Source: CAXRDE01 sp964229355 (GTDB lineage: Bacteria > Cyanobacteriota > Sericytochromatia > UBA7694). From it: 21,872 nt of DNA. The position numbers and the translations under genes were made by a program. This document shows positions 7,207 through 14,856 of the stretch, piece by piece. The notes under the pieces were generated by a model. That model made no database searches, was not told the origin of the DNA, and saw only the letters and a program-made list of their open reading frames with translations. Position 1 is the first letter of the stretch. Every line of letters begins with the position of its first letter. The DNA is taken from assembly GCA_964229355.1 (NCBI GenBank), contig CAXRDE010000015.1, positions 1-21,872 on the forward strand, written 5' to 3'.

Positions 7207-7590
7207 ATGACAAACAATCTCATGAAGGACGAATTACCAATCATGCAACAGCCCCTGGTGGCTCCTGTCACGCCCGAACAACAGCTGGTGGCGGCTACAC
7301 TGTCGCCCACGGCGAATCAGCCTGCACCAGAAGCGAAGATGCCAAAGCGGACTGAGTCAGTCGAAGGAACACTTGAAGATGGTCGAGTATTCAAGCTGCG
7401 CCGAGCCAAAGGCCGTGACATGCAAAACGCTTTGCGCATCACAGATAAGCCTATGGAGCAGACCATGGTGATGGCTGCATCAGTCACTGAAATTGACGGC
7501 GTGCCCCTAAATTACGAGGGCTTTCTTGATTTGGACTTCGCTGACTGCTCAAAAATCCTCACTGCATTTAATCAATTGTCGGGAAACTAA
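7207..7590 (+). CDS. E: Tail assembly chaperone, short form (P2 E-like)
   Basis: The conserved core (VEGTLEDGRVFKLRRAKGRD, then PMEQTMVMAASVTEIDGVPL) is that of P2 gpE-type proteins, which guide the tape measure during tail assembly. A Pro/Gln-rich N-terminal extension of about 40 residues precedes it. ATG 7207 is chosen because AAGGAA lies seven bases upstream. The upstream in-frame ATG 7144 would add 21 residues and follows the tube gene by three bases. The zero-frame product stops at TAA 7588-7590, right after a GGGAAAC slippery site, and a longer form is made by -1 frameshifting. Confidence 0.85.
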   Translation: MTNNLMKDELPIMQQPLVAPVTPEQQLVAATLSPTANQPAPEAKMPKRTESVEGTLEDGRVFKLRRAKGRDMQNALRITDKPMEQTMVMAASVTEIDGVPLNYEGFLDLDFADCSKILTAFNQLSGN

Positions 7591-7742
7591 CGCTTTTGAC
7601 AGGTGAGCACCTGGTATGTGTTTCGCACATTACAGGTGCCAGCCCGTCAGAGATCGCCGACATGGACTTGGCGGACCTGGTTTGGTGGTCCACTGAGTCC
7701 ATTGCTTTTTGGAACAAAATTCACCCTGAACGAAAGGATTGA
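7207..7742 (+). CDS. Tail assembly chaperone, long form made by -1 frameshift (P2 E+E'-like)
   Basis: Reading shifts back one base at the heptamer GGGAAAC (7581-7587) and continues from CTA 7587 in the -1 frame to TGA 7740-7742, adding 51 residues. The added part (SHITGASPSEIADMDLADLV, then WWSTESIAFWNK) is clearly protein-like, with the SPSEIxxMDxxDL pattern typical of E' regions. It has no ATG of its own at its beginning. The gene order tube, E/E+E', tape measure is the standard site for this recoding in P2, lambda and many other tailed phages. The shift efficiency cannot be told from the sequence. Confidence 0.8.
7581..7638 (+). promoter_or_regulatory. Programmed -1 ribosomal frameshift signal with downstream hairpin
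   Basis: G GGA AAC (7581-7587) in the zero frame is a canonical X XXY YYZ slippery heptamer, and the TAA stop follows at once. A hairpin with arms 7608-7620 and 7626-7638 (six pairs, a two-base mismatch on each side, five pairs, loop TTTCG) lies downstream. It is 20 bases from the heptamer, more than the usual five to nine, so its stimulating role is less certain than the slip site itself. A nearer stem, CAGGT with ACCTG at 7600-7613, is an alternative. Confidence 0.75.
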
Positions 7743-7753
7743 ACTACTCCCCT

Positions 7754-10354
7754 ATGTCTTCAATGACCCTCGCCATGCTTTTGACTCTCAAAGATCTTGC
7801 CAGTGGCCCCCTTGGTGAGTTCCAAGAGAAACTGCAAAAAACATCCCAAAACCTTATGGCTGTTGGGTCAACTGCCATGGAAACAGGTAAGAAGATACTG
7901 GGGATGTTGGAAGCTCCCGTGGCTGCCTTTGAAGAAGCCGAAGACGCGGCCCTAAGGCTCGATGCTGCAATGATGGGGGCAGATAATAAATCACACCACC
8001 TTTTCACAGCGATGAAGAAGCACGCGGTAGATTTGGGGAACGAGTTACCTGGTACAGCCAGGGAACTTCAAATGATGTTTGCAGCCCTCATTAAAGAGGG
8101 GGTTTCTGCTGAAGATATTCTTGGTGGTGTAGGTCGCGCAACAGGTAGCCTTGCGGTTATTACGGAGATGGGATTCTCAGAAACCGCTAAATTTGCTGGT
8201 CAGGTTAGCAAATCCATTGGTATCGCAGCCAAAGATATGATGCCGTTTATGGATACTATTCAGAAGGCTTTCCACCTTGGTTTATCTCCTACTGAAATTG
8301 GTTATGCTTTCGACAAAGCGGCAGGGGCTTTCAACAAATTCAAAATCAAAGGTCTAGAGTCGGCTAATGAATTAGTTCCTGTGTTGGCCACCTTAATCAA
8401 ATCAGGTGGTATGTCTGCTGAGACTGCTGGTACCAATTTTGCTGCTTACATGAACGGACTTTATGAGCTTCAAATGGGTACTGACAAGTCAACAAAAAAA
8501 CTACGTGCCAATTTGAAGTCTCTTGGAGTAGATTTCGACATTTTTGAAAAGGACCGTACTTTCAAGGGCATGGACAAAATGATGGCCATGCTGGACAAAA
8601 TTCGCACCTTAGACGTTAATGTTCAGAATGCTGTTGCCAAGGAGTTATTTGGGGCAGGTGCTGATAGTTCCATTTTTGAAATTTTGTCAGCAACAGGATC
8701 TAAAGGTATAGAGCAACTAAATGAGCGGATTGAAAAACAGGCCAATTTAACTGCGCGGATTGAAAAGATTTTAACCTCATTCAAAAATGTGAAAGAATCG
8801 GCAATGGGCGCCTGGGAGACACTTCTTGCTGGGGTAGGTGAGTCAATAGGTCCTGAACTCAAAGCAGTTGCAGACGGTTTTGGCGCATTGTCTGAAAAGA
8901 TTTTGGTATTCACCCAGTCACATCCACAACTTACGAAGTGGTTGACTATCTTCACAATTTTGTCTGGGGTAACTTTGGTGCTGGGTGGTGGCTTGATTTT
9001 TGGTTTGGGTGTCATGATCAATATGTTGGCCACTATTGGTGGTGCACTGCCTATCGCCGTCACATTCCTTTCCACCAAGTTTATGCACCTTTTCAGCACA
9101 TTCCTCAAGATTGGGGCCTGGAACACAGCCACAGGCGTGCGATTGACAACCTGGGCAGGCTCTCTTTTTCCGCGGGCCGTTACTTTTGTTTCTACTAAGT
9201 TTATGCATTTGTACAGCACCTTGTTAAAGGTAGGGCAGTGGATTGTCGCTGCACCAAGACGCTTGTTTTTATGGTTTAAGTCCATTCCTACCCAATTTGC
9301 AGCCATGATGTCTCGCGTTGGCGCAGGAGCTAGAGCGTTAGGCCCAGGGTTGGCTTCATTTTTTGGTGGCCTGGGCCGAGCTATGCTTTCTGTAGGGCGT
9401 GCAGGCATGTTTGCCTTAAGGCACCCGCTGAAAACACTGGGCTCCCTCGTGAAGCTTTCGTGGTCTGCAATCACAGGTGGTCTTCGTGCTGTGATGCTCG
9501 GCCTTAGAGGTATTTCTATGGCTGCTCTTTCAAACCCGATCGGGGCCATAATCGCTGTTCTTGTGGTTGCTGCTGTCCTGGTGTACAAATACTGGCAGCC
9601 GATCAAGGGCTTTTTTAAGGGGCTTTGGCAAGGGTTAAAAGTTGGTTTGCAGCCCCTTGGGCCTGCTTTTAAGGTTGCTTTTGGCCCGCTTATGCCACTG
9701 ATTCGACCCATTATCGGAGCTGTGAAAAGCGTTTGGAATTGGTTCAAGAACCTTCTGAAACCCGTAAATGATGTGGGTAACAATGGACAGAAAATGGGTG
9801 TAAGGGTGGGCCTTGCACTTGCTCGCATCATTAACAAAGGCGTTGAGGTTGTTGCCTTCTTCACAGGTCTTGTTGCCAAATTCTTTACCTGGGGCTCAGA
9901 AATGATGTCAGGGTTAGCAAATGGTATATCCTCTGCGGCAGGTAAAGTAATGGGTAAAATCAAAGAGATTGGTGGTCAAATCAAATCCACGTTCACTGGC
10001 TTACTCGGCATTAAGTCGCCAAGCCGTGTTTTTATGGGTTATGGGCAAATGCTGGGGGCCGGGCTGCAATTGGGCATGGACTCCAGTGCGGCAAATATCC
10101 TGAAAGCCTCGCAACGGATGTCTAAAGCTGCTACACCTGAACTGAACATTAACAAATCAGGTGGGTTTTCAGGCCCTGGTTCACCAGGCATGGGTGGTAG
10201 CGGCGGTATGCAAATCACTTTTGCACCCAACATCAGCCTGCAACCGGGCTCGCCCGCAGCGCAGCAAGTACAGGAAGTAATGCCACTGTTGTACGAAGAG
10301 TTCAAGCGCATGATGCGTCAGTATGAGCATGACAGAAACAGGAGCTTTGCCTGA
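7754..10354 (+). CDS. T: Tail tape measure protein (P2 T-like)
   Basis: 866 residues, similar to P2 gpT (815). It sets tail length and is ejected with the DNA. An N-terminal region of amphipathic helices (residues about 10-390) resembles the TP901-type tape measure core. Hydrophobic segments at about 396-425 and 596-613 could span membranes. A 40-residue internal repeat lies at 433-512. The C-terminus has the family motif GIKSPSRVFMGYG (about residues 750-762) and a glycine-rich stretch. ATG 7754 was chosen, but the nearest ribosome binding site (AAGGA, 7734-7738) is far away. TTG 7739, which overlaps the E+E' stop, and ATG 7763 are alternatives, and translational coupling is likely. At about 0.15 nm per residue, a family rule, the tail would be near 130 nm. 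Confidence 0.93.
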   Translation: MSSMTLAMLLTLKDLASGPLGEFQEKLQKTSQNLMAVGSTAMETGKKILGMLEAPVAAFEEAEDAALRLDAAMMGADNKSHHLFTAMKKHAVDLGNELPGTARELQMMFAALIKEGVSAEDILGGVGRATGSLAVITEMGFSETAKFAGQVSKSIGIAAKDMMPFMDTIQKAFHLGLSPTEIGYAFDKAAGAFNKFKIKGLESANELVPVLATLIKSGGMSAETAGTNFAAYMNGLYELQMGTDKSTKKLRANLKSLGVDFDIFEKDRTFKGMDKMMAMLDKIRTLDVNVQNAVAKELFGAGADSSIFEILSATGSKGIEQLNERIEKQANLTARIEKILTSFKNVKESAMGAWETLLAGVGESIGPELKAVADGFGALSEKILVFTQSHPQLTKWLTIFTILSGVTLVLGGGLIFGLGVMINMLATIGGALPIAVTFLSTKFMHLFSTFLKIGAWNTATGVRLTTWAGSLFPRAVTFVSTKFMHLYSTLLKVGQWIVAAPRRLFLWFKSIPTQFAAMMSRVGAGARALGPGLASFFGGLGRAMLSVGRAGMFALRHPLKTLGSLVKLSWSAITGGLRAVMLGLRGISMAALSNPIGAIIAVLVVAAVLVYKYWQPIKGFFKGLWQGLKVGLQPLGPAFKVAFGPLMPLIRPIIGAVKSVWNWFKNLLKPVNDVGNNGQKMGVRVGLALARIINKGVEVVAFFTGLVAKFFTWGSEMMSGLANGISSAAGKVMGKIKEIGGQIKSTFTGLLGIKSPSRVFMGYGQMLGAGLQLGMDSSAANILKASQRMSKAATPELNINKSGGFSGPGSPGMGGSGGMQITFAPNISLQPGSPAAQQVQEVMPLLYEEFKRMMRQYEHDRNRSFA
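9050..9289 (+). repeat. Tandem 120-base repeat inside the tape measure gene
   Basis: Two units of 120 bases, beginning at 9050 and 9170, encode related 40-residue blocks. AVTFLSTKFMHLFSTFLKIG in the first is matched by AVTFVSTKFMHLYSTLLKVG in the second. Third-position changes dominate between them, so the duplication is old and the protein sequence has been kept. Similarity fades in the second half of the unit. Confidence 0.8.
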
Positions 10355-11259
10355 TGGCTGTATATATGACCCTTGGTAAATTAGAGGTGGAGCTGCTTTC
10401 AAGTCCCACTTCTTTCGATTCCCGCTCTACCACAAATTATGGTGAGCAGCCGTTCATTGGCCGTAAAGCAGGTTTGCAGTTCACGGGACACAGCCCCGAT
10501 GATATTGCTATTTCTTTGCGCCTGCACAGCATGTTTGGAGACCCTGCGGCCCGTATTCAGCAGCTACAAGATATTAAGAACAATACCGAAGTGTTTCCAT
10601 TGGTGTTCGCATCCGGTGAGTACAAAGGCACTTTTGTGCTTAAGACAGTGGACACCACCACCACGCAAACCGATGGCACCGGCGCACTCATCTCAGCAGA
10701 TGTAAGCTGCACCCTTGCTGAGTATGTAGGCGATCCCGCCAAACCCAATCCACCAGGTGTCAGCTCTGCCAGTGTCAAAATCAACACCTCAAGTGCGCCC
10801 GTGCTGCCTGTGCCCACTCCGCCCACAAACTTCTTTACCTCTGTTCAAAACGCCATCACTATTGCAGGCAAAGTGGGCGAAGCTGCCACGAAGGTTAATG
10901 ACATTGTCGCCACTGCGGCCAATGGCGATCTGCTTAGTGCCGTGGGTGTGGCCGGTGCTTATGCGCCACAGCTCACCGAAATGGCCCAGCAATTGCCTGT
11001 AGAGCAATTTGCGGATCTGAGCGAAGTGAAGAACATTGCCGTAGACTCTGGCAATGTGGCCCGCAACCTGGCCACTGCCCGCAACAATCTAAACCAGGGC
11101 GCAACACTCCTGCAGAACGCCTCAACGCTATCGGGCCTGAGTTCAGCGGCATTGCCCGTTCAAAACGCACTGGCAGCAGTTCAAGTGGCCGGGCCTGCCC
11201 TGGCTCGCCTGGACGCTCACGCCCAGATCGGAAGTAGATTGGCAGGAGTTACGCCATGA
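10354..11259 (+). CDS. U: Tail protein U-like (P2 gpU) with long Ala-rich C-terminal extension
   Basis: 301 residues. The first 130 match the P2 gpU family: LGKLEVELLSSPTSFDSRST, then GRKAGLQFTG and FPLVFASGEYKGTFVLKTVD. P2 gpU (about 159 residues) is a tail terminator or completion protein that caps the tube. The remaining 170 residues are Ala-, Asn- and Gln-rich after a proline-rich linker (PVLPVPTPP, about residues 150-158) and look helical. This double layout occurs in related phages, where the name DNA circularisation protein is also used. ATG 10354 shares its A with the tape measure stop. Confidence 0.85.
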   Translation: MAVYMTLGKLEVELLSSPTSFDSRSTTNYGEQPFIGRKAGLQFTGHSPDDIAISLRLHSMFGDPAARIQQLQDIKNNTEVFPLVFASGEYKGTFVLKTVDTTTTQTDGTGALISADVSCTLAEYVGDPAKPNPPGVSSASVKINTSSAPVLPVPTPPTNFFTSVQNAITIAGKVGEAATKVNDIVATAANGDLLSAVGVAGAYAPQLTEMAQQLPVEQFADLSEVKNIAVDSGNVARNLATARNNLNQGATLLQNASTLSGLSSAALPVQNALAAVQVAGPALARLDAHAQIGSRLAGVTP

Positions 11260-11465
11260 CGCAGTACCTCAAGCACACCACCCGCGAAGACGAACGATGG
11301 GATAGCATTGCGTACCACTATTATGATGATGTGTCTAAAATGGGCTTGCTCATTGAAGAGAACCCTCATGCGCCCATTGCGCCCACGCTGCCCTCCGGTT
11401 TACAGCTCCGCATCCCTATTTTGACTGTTGAGCCAGGCACACAGGATCTGCCCCCATGGAAGTAG
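11256..11465 (+). CDS. X: Tail protein X-like (P2 gpX), LysM-like
   Basis: 69 residues, nearly the same as P2 gpX (67). The pattern DERWDSIAYHYYDD followed by LIEENP and LPSGLQLRIP is the LysM-like fold of tail protein X, which joins the tube end and the hub. The start overlaps the U stop (ATGA), and the last nine bases overlap the D gene. Order U-X-D is as in P2. Confidence 0.92.
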   Translation: MTQYLKHTTREDERWDSIAYHYYDDVSKMGLLIEENPHAPIAPTLPSGLQLRIPILTVEPGTQDLPPWK

Positions 11466-12448
11466 CCCGCACCGCAGCGTTTAAAATCACGTACCAGGGC
11501 AAAGACGTAACCGCTGACCTTGCCCCTTATGTGCGCGACATCAGCTATACCGACCGCATCACTGGCCAATCAGATGAGTTAGACATCACTCTCGCAGACC
11601 CCGATGGCCGCTGGCACACAAGCTGGTACCCCCCAAAGGGGGCTGAGGTGACTTATGAGTATGGCTATGCTCACCGGGCCCTGGCAAAGGCCGGAGCTTT
11701 TTCTGTTGATGAACTGGAACTCAGCGGCCCACCCGATACCGTGCGCATTCGCTGTTTGGCTGTCGGCCTGCAACGCCAAGCCCGCACCCGCATCGGCAAA
11801 GCGTACGAAAACAGCAGCTTAAAAGCGATTGCAGAAACAGTTGCCAAACGGCTTAAAGCCAAGCTTGTCGGAGCTATCCCACATATCCCCATCCCCAAAG
11901 CCACACAGTATGGCGAAACCGACTGGGCGTTCCTTGTGCGCCAGGCCCGTGAATATGGCTATGAAGTCAAGCTCACAAACAATAACCAGACCCTTGCCCT
12001 GGTTAAGCTCACCGATGGTGGCTCTGTGGTCAGAACCATCCGCAAAAGTGACGTTAAAGGCTACCGCTACCGGGACAAAATTACTGAGGTGCCTGCAAAA
12101 ACTGAGGTGAAGCACCACAATCCCCGCAAGAAAAAGAAAGTCAAAGGCAAGGCCGCAGCAAAAACCAAGACCACTGCAAGCGATACCCGCTACCGCACTG
12201 CACCGGCCAAAACGCCTGCCCAGGCTAAAGCCATCGCCGACGCAGAGCAAGAGCGTCACGAAGTAGATAAAACAGCTCTTGAGCTGGATCTAGAGGGTGA
12301 CGAAACCCTGGTGGCAGGCTCGATGATTTCGGTTGTGGAATGGGGAGCGGTAAACGGTGACTATATGATTACTGAGGCTCGCCACAGTACATCAGGGGGT
12401 TACAGCACGTCAATTCAGTTGAAGAGGATCAAAGAGCACAATGGGTAA
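11456..12448 (+). CDS. D: Baseplate hub protein D-like (P2 late control protein D)
   Basis: 330 residues, slightly shorter than P2 gpD (387). The N-terminal domain (VRDISYTDRITGQSDELDIT, then ADPDGRW) and the later TDWAFLVRQAREYGYEV are typical of gpD/Mu gp44 hub proteins, which form the baseplate hub trimer under the tube. A strongly basic, low-complexity linker (about residues 213-250, with RKKKKVKGK) joins it to the C-terminal beta domain (LEGDETLVAGSMISVVEWGA). That linker length and charge is where it differs from P2. ATG 11456 lies inside the X gene. Confidence 0.92.
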   Translation: MEVARTAAFKITYQGKDVTADLAPYVRDISYTDRITGQSDELDITLADPDGRWHTSWYPPKGAEVTYEYGYAHRALAKAGAFSVDELELSGPPDTVRIRCLAVGLQRQARTRIGKAYENSSLKAIAETVAKRLKAKLVGAIPHIPIPKATQYGETDWAFLVRQAREYGYEVKLTNNNQTLALVKLTDGGSVVRTIRKSDVKGYRYRDKITEVPAKTEVKHHNPRKKKKVKGKAAAKTKTTASDTRYRTAPAKTPAQAKAIADAEQERHEVDKTALELDLEGDETLVAGSMISVVEWGAVNGDYMITEARHSTSGGYSTSIQLKRIKEHNG

Positions 12449-13022
12449 GAAAACAAATCAACTGGCAGAAACCCTGCAAGAATACGCTGTTACATTGCAT
12501 TACGGCCTGATCCACGAGATTGACCCAGACACCCACCGCATAAAAGCTATTTTGCCCGACCTGGACGACATGGTGACGCACTGGCTAGATATTCCCGAGC
12601 GCTCGACCCAGGATGACAAAAGCCTCAACACCATCGATAAAGGTGCGCAAGTGGCACTTCTACTTACCGCAGGTGGTACCGAAGGTGTTGTCCTGGGCTG
12701 CACGTATTCAGAAGAGGACGCGCCCCCGGCCCCGTCCGGCGAACGCTGGCACCGCACTTTTAAAGATGGCACCGTCATTGAGTATGACCGCGACACTCAC
12801 AAGCTCAATGTTGATGCAAAAGGGGAAATAACAATCGAGGCCACGGGTCCCGTCAAAATTAAAGGGCTTCAGGGACTTGAGATTGAAGCGCTTACCGTCA
12901 ATGTCAAGGCTCAGGCCCTGGCAAAAATAGAGGCACCGGTCATCGAGCTAAAGGCTCCTGTGGTTAAGACGGGACCGCTGTTGGTTGAGGGTTTAATCAG
13001 CTTCGTTCCGCCCACCCCGTAG
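12441..13022 (+). CDS. V: Baseplate spike protein V-like (P2 gpV, Mu gp45)
   Basis: 193 residues. An N-terminal OB-fold region (about residues 15-95, with TAGGTEGVVLG) is followed by repetitive beta-strands (ITIEATGPVKIKGLQGLEIE, then VIELKAPVVKTGPLLVEG) that would form the triple-stranded beta-helix of the spike trimer. It punctures the host outer membrane. The C-terminus ends as LISFVPPTP, without the HxH iron-binding tip seen in P2 gpV and Mu gp45. ATG 12441 overlaps the D gene, and its stop codon runs into promoter copy B. Confidence 0.9.
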   Translation: MGKKTNQLAETLQEYAVTLHYGLIHEIDPDTHRIKAILPDLDDMVTHWLDIPERSTQDDKSLNTIDKGAQVALLLTAGGTEGVVLGCTYSEEDAPPAPSGERWHRTFKDGTVIEYDRDTHKLNVDAKGEITIEATGPVKIKGLQGLEIEALTVNVKAQALAKIEAPVIELKAPVVKTGPLLVEGLISFVPPTP

Positions 13023-13065
13023 GACATTCGTCAATACGACACAAGCCGATCCTCGCACTTAAACT
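13022..13065 (+). promoter_or_regulatory. Putative activated phage late promoter, copy B
   Basis: GGACATTCGTCAATACGACA (13022-13041), then 15 bases, then ACTTAAACTAAGGG (13057-13070) with -10-like TAAACT at 13060-13065, four of six bases of the consensus. Spacing from the first G to the -10 box is 38 bases, as in copy A. It overlaps the last base of the V stop codon. The gene that follows starts at 13209, leaving a leader of about 137 bases if transcription starts near 13072. Confidence 0.6.
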
Positions 13066-13076
13066 AAGGGTGTTGA

Positions 13077-13119
13077 GGACATCTGTCACCCCGACAAATC
13101 CTCGTCAAACCGATACGCT
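13077..13119 (+). promoter_or_regulatory. Putative activated phage late promoter, copy C
   Basis: GGACATCTGTCACCCCGACA (13077-13096) is followed by TACGCT at 13114-13119, 37 bases after the first G. It shares the GGACA, GTC and CGACA blocks with the other copies, but its -10 is weak (three of six). It may be a second promoter or only an extra binding site for the activator. Confidence 0.45.
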
Positions 13120-13126
13120 CAGTATT

Positions 13127-13170
13127 GGACATGTGTCCTTGCGACAAGTGGGCTCCCCTCCGTTTACGCT
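13127..13170 (+). promoter_or_regulatory. Putative activated phage late promoter, copy D
   Basis: GGACATGTGTCCTTGCGACA (13127-13146) differs from copy A at only two central bases within a 23-base stretch. TACGCT lies at 13165-13170, 38 bases after the first G. GGACA and TGTCC form an inverted repeat. It is nearest to the gene at 13209, whose ribosome binding site GGAGG is at 13197-13201. Confidence 0.5.
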
Positions 13171-13208
13171 GGACACATAAACTCAATTACTCATTGGAGG
13201 ATGCACGC

Positions 13209-13424
13209 ATGGCCGTGGTCGGTGATACCGTTCTGTACTTTGCCCCTGCCAGCGATGTGCTACCCGCTCAACTGGTTGCGGCCACGTTGACGGCGTTTGC
13301 ATCTGCGGGTGCGGTGCTTTTTTTACAGGGCAGCTTCTACCTTGGCTATGTTGTCGCTCCTCAATGGGTCCCCTCAAACCCTGAACCAATCCAACCTGGT
13401 CAATGGATGGAGCGAGCAGAATGA
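13209..13424 (+). CDS. Small phage protein between spike and baseplate W genes (unknown function)
   Basis: 71 residues. A good ribosome binding site (TTGGAGG, ending at 13201) precedes ATG 13209, and the stop overlaps the next start (ATGA). The middle (residues about 18-50) is rich in hydrophobic residues, with AATLTAFASAGAVLFLQGSF. It could be a short membrane segment. The alternation and the start (AVVGDTVLYF) look more like a small beta-barrel protein of a kind found near baseplate genes. I do not recognise a function. It is the first gene after the triple promoter element. Confidence 0.75.
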   Translation: MAVVGDTVLYFAPASDVLPAQLVAATLTAFASAGAVLFLQGSFYLGYVVAPQWVPSNPEPIQPGQWMERAE

Positions 13425-13771
13425 CCGCACTACCCACCACCGCCCACTGGCAGCCAGCTCTTAAAAAAGATGGCTTTGTCGAAGACTTGGAAGACATTTT
13501 GCAGTGCGTGCACACGATTTTAACCACGCCCAAAGGCTCTCAACCCCTACGCCCTGACTTTGGCAGCGACGTATATCTATACATTGACTACCCTATTAAC
13601 CAGGCGCGCCCCCATATTGTGCGTGAATCGGTCCAAAGCATAACCCAATGGGAAAAACGCGTTACGGTAAAACGCATTCAAGTGGCCTTAGAAGGCGATT
13701 CAAACATGATTATAACACCATTCTTAGAATTGCCCAGCGGCCTTGTGGTTTCAAGAGAGGTGCGCTTATGA
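13421..13771 (+). CDS. W: Baseplate protein W-like (P2 gpW, T4 gp25-like)
   Basis: 116 residues, nearly the same as P2 gpW (115). The pattern DLEDILQCVHTILTTPKGS followed by LRPDFGSDVYLYID and then ITQWEKRVTVKRIQV is typical of the gp25 lysozyme-like wedge family, which starts sheath assembly at the baseplate. ATG 13421 is chosen because it overlaps the previous stop and fits the family start. ATG 13403, in the same frame, would add six residues. Confidence 0.93.
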   Translation: MTALPTTAHWQPALKKDGFVEDLEDILQCVHTILTTPKGSQPLRPDFGSDVYLYIDYPINQARPHIVRESVQSITQWEKRVTVKRIQVALEGDSNMIITPFLELPSGLVVSREVRL

Positions 13772-14856
13772 GCTTGCCCAAAGTCGTCAGTGAAGACCCG
13801 ATCACCATTACCACTGAAATGATTGCACAATGGGAATCTGCCACGGGTAAAACCCTATACCCTGCCCAGGTAGAGCGCCTGCTGATTGATCTCATTGCTT
13901 ACCGTGAGTCACTGGTGCGGGCCAGTGTCAACGACGCAGCCCGCCAGGGGCTTGTAGACTTTGCCCGTGAGCCCATGCTTAGTTATCACGGTGCAAAGGT
14001 AGACACCCACCGCCTGCCCGCACGTCCGGCCAAAACCACGCTCCGTTTTTCTGTTCCGTCTCCTGTGGCCTCTGCTTTTGCCATTCCCAACTTGCCCCGC
14101 ATTGAAGCCAGCACCGGTATTTTATTCACCCCGCAAAGAGAGCCCGTCATTCAACCAGGACAAACTTTTGTTGATGTCATCGCTCTGGCTGCTGAGACAG
14201 GTATTCAGCACAATGGCCTTTTGCCTGGAACCATCAAAGAGCCTTACGACGAGTTGCCTGATGATGTCACCGTGTCCAATATTACAATCACCAGCGGTGG
14301 CGCAGATCTCGAAGACATAGAGCGCTTTCGCCAGCGCATTAAATTGGCTCAGTCTCGACCTGGTGCAGGAAGCATCAAGCAATACCGTTATTTAGCCATG
14401 ACCGCTGATGTTAGCGTAATTGATGTCAGTGTAACGGTGATTGCTGCGGGCCATGTGCGCATTGCTGTGTTAACCCCTCAAAACGATGACCCCACCGAGA
14501 TTTTGGCCACGGTAGATAAAGCTATTCGCAGAGACGACGCCCGTCCCACCACAGATAACGTGGATGTCGTGGCCGCTGCACCGGTTGCTGTAGCCGTTAC
14601 CGTAACTATTACACCGCGTAAAACCGCATTGATCTCAGCTTTAGAAAACACTGCCCATACCGTTTTGCTCAATCACTCCTACAGCCTGGCCCGCACATTG
14701 GGTTATGACGTGGTGGATTCTGAAATTGAGGCCATGATTCAGCCTCTGAATGGCGTTAAGCGTGTGGTAGTTACTGGCATAAATGATGCCATCACCCCGC
14801 AACAGTACGCTGTACTCAGCTGGACTATTGTGCTAACCGAGGCCGAAGATGACTGA
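13768..14856 (+). CDS. J: Baseplate protein J-like (P2 gpJ, Mu gp47)
   Basis: 362 residues, longer than P2 gpJ (302). The middle region (EDIERFRQRIKLAQSRPGAG, then SIKQYRYLAMTAD) and the C-terminal VKRVVVTG pattern mark the baseplate wedge J family. The N-terminus (ITITTEMIAQWESATGKTL) also fits. It pairs with gpI to build the wedges. ATG 13768 overlaps the W stop, with AGAGAGG upstream. The I gene starts eight bases before its end. Confidence 0.93.
   Translation: MSLPKVVSEDPITITTEMIAQWESATGKTLYPAQVERLLIDLIAYRESLVRASVNDAARQGLVDFAREPMLSYHGAKVDTHRLPARPAKTTLRFSVPSPVASAFAIPNLPRIEASTGILFTPQREPVIQPGQTFVDVIALAAETGIQHNGLLPGTIKEPYDELPDDVTVSNITITSGGADLEDIERFRQRIKLAQSRPGAGSIKQYRYLAMTADVSVIDVSVTVIAAGHVRIAVLTPQNDDPTEILATVDKAIRRDDARPTTDNVDVVAAAPVAVAVTVTITPRKTALISALENTAHTVLLNHSYSLARTLGYDVVDSEIEAMIQPLNGVKRVVVTGINDAITPQQYAVLSWTIVLTEAEDD

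Noticed and set aside
8623..9963. A 446-codon open frame on the - strand
   Set aside because: It is antisense to the tape measure gene, has no recognisable domains, and reflects the codon bias of the gene on the + strand.
13070..13180. A 36-codon frame starting with GTG in the gap before the gene at 13209
   Set aside because: It has no ribosome binding site and runs through the repeated promoter elements, which explain its sequence; the similar short peptide near 1538 comes from the shared operator.
13655..13685. Spacer at 21648-21679, reverse complemented, encodes a peptide resembling the VTVKR segment of the W-like protein
   Set aside because: The nucleotide match is broken by several mismatches, so it cannot be called a target; at most it could come from a distant relative.
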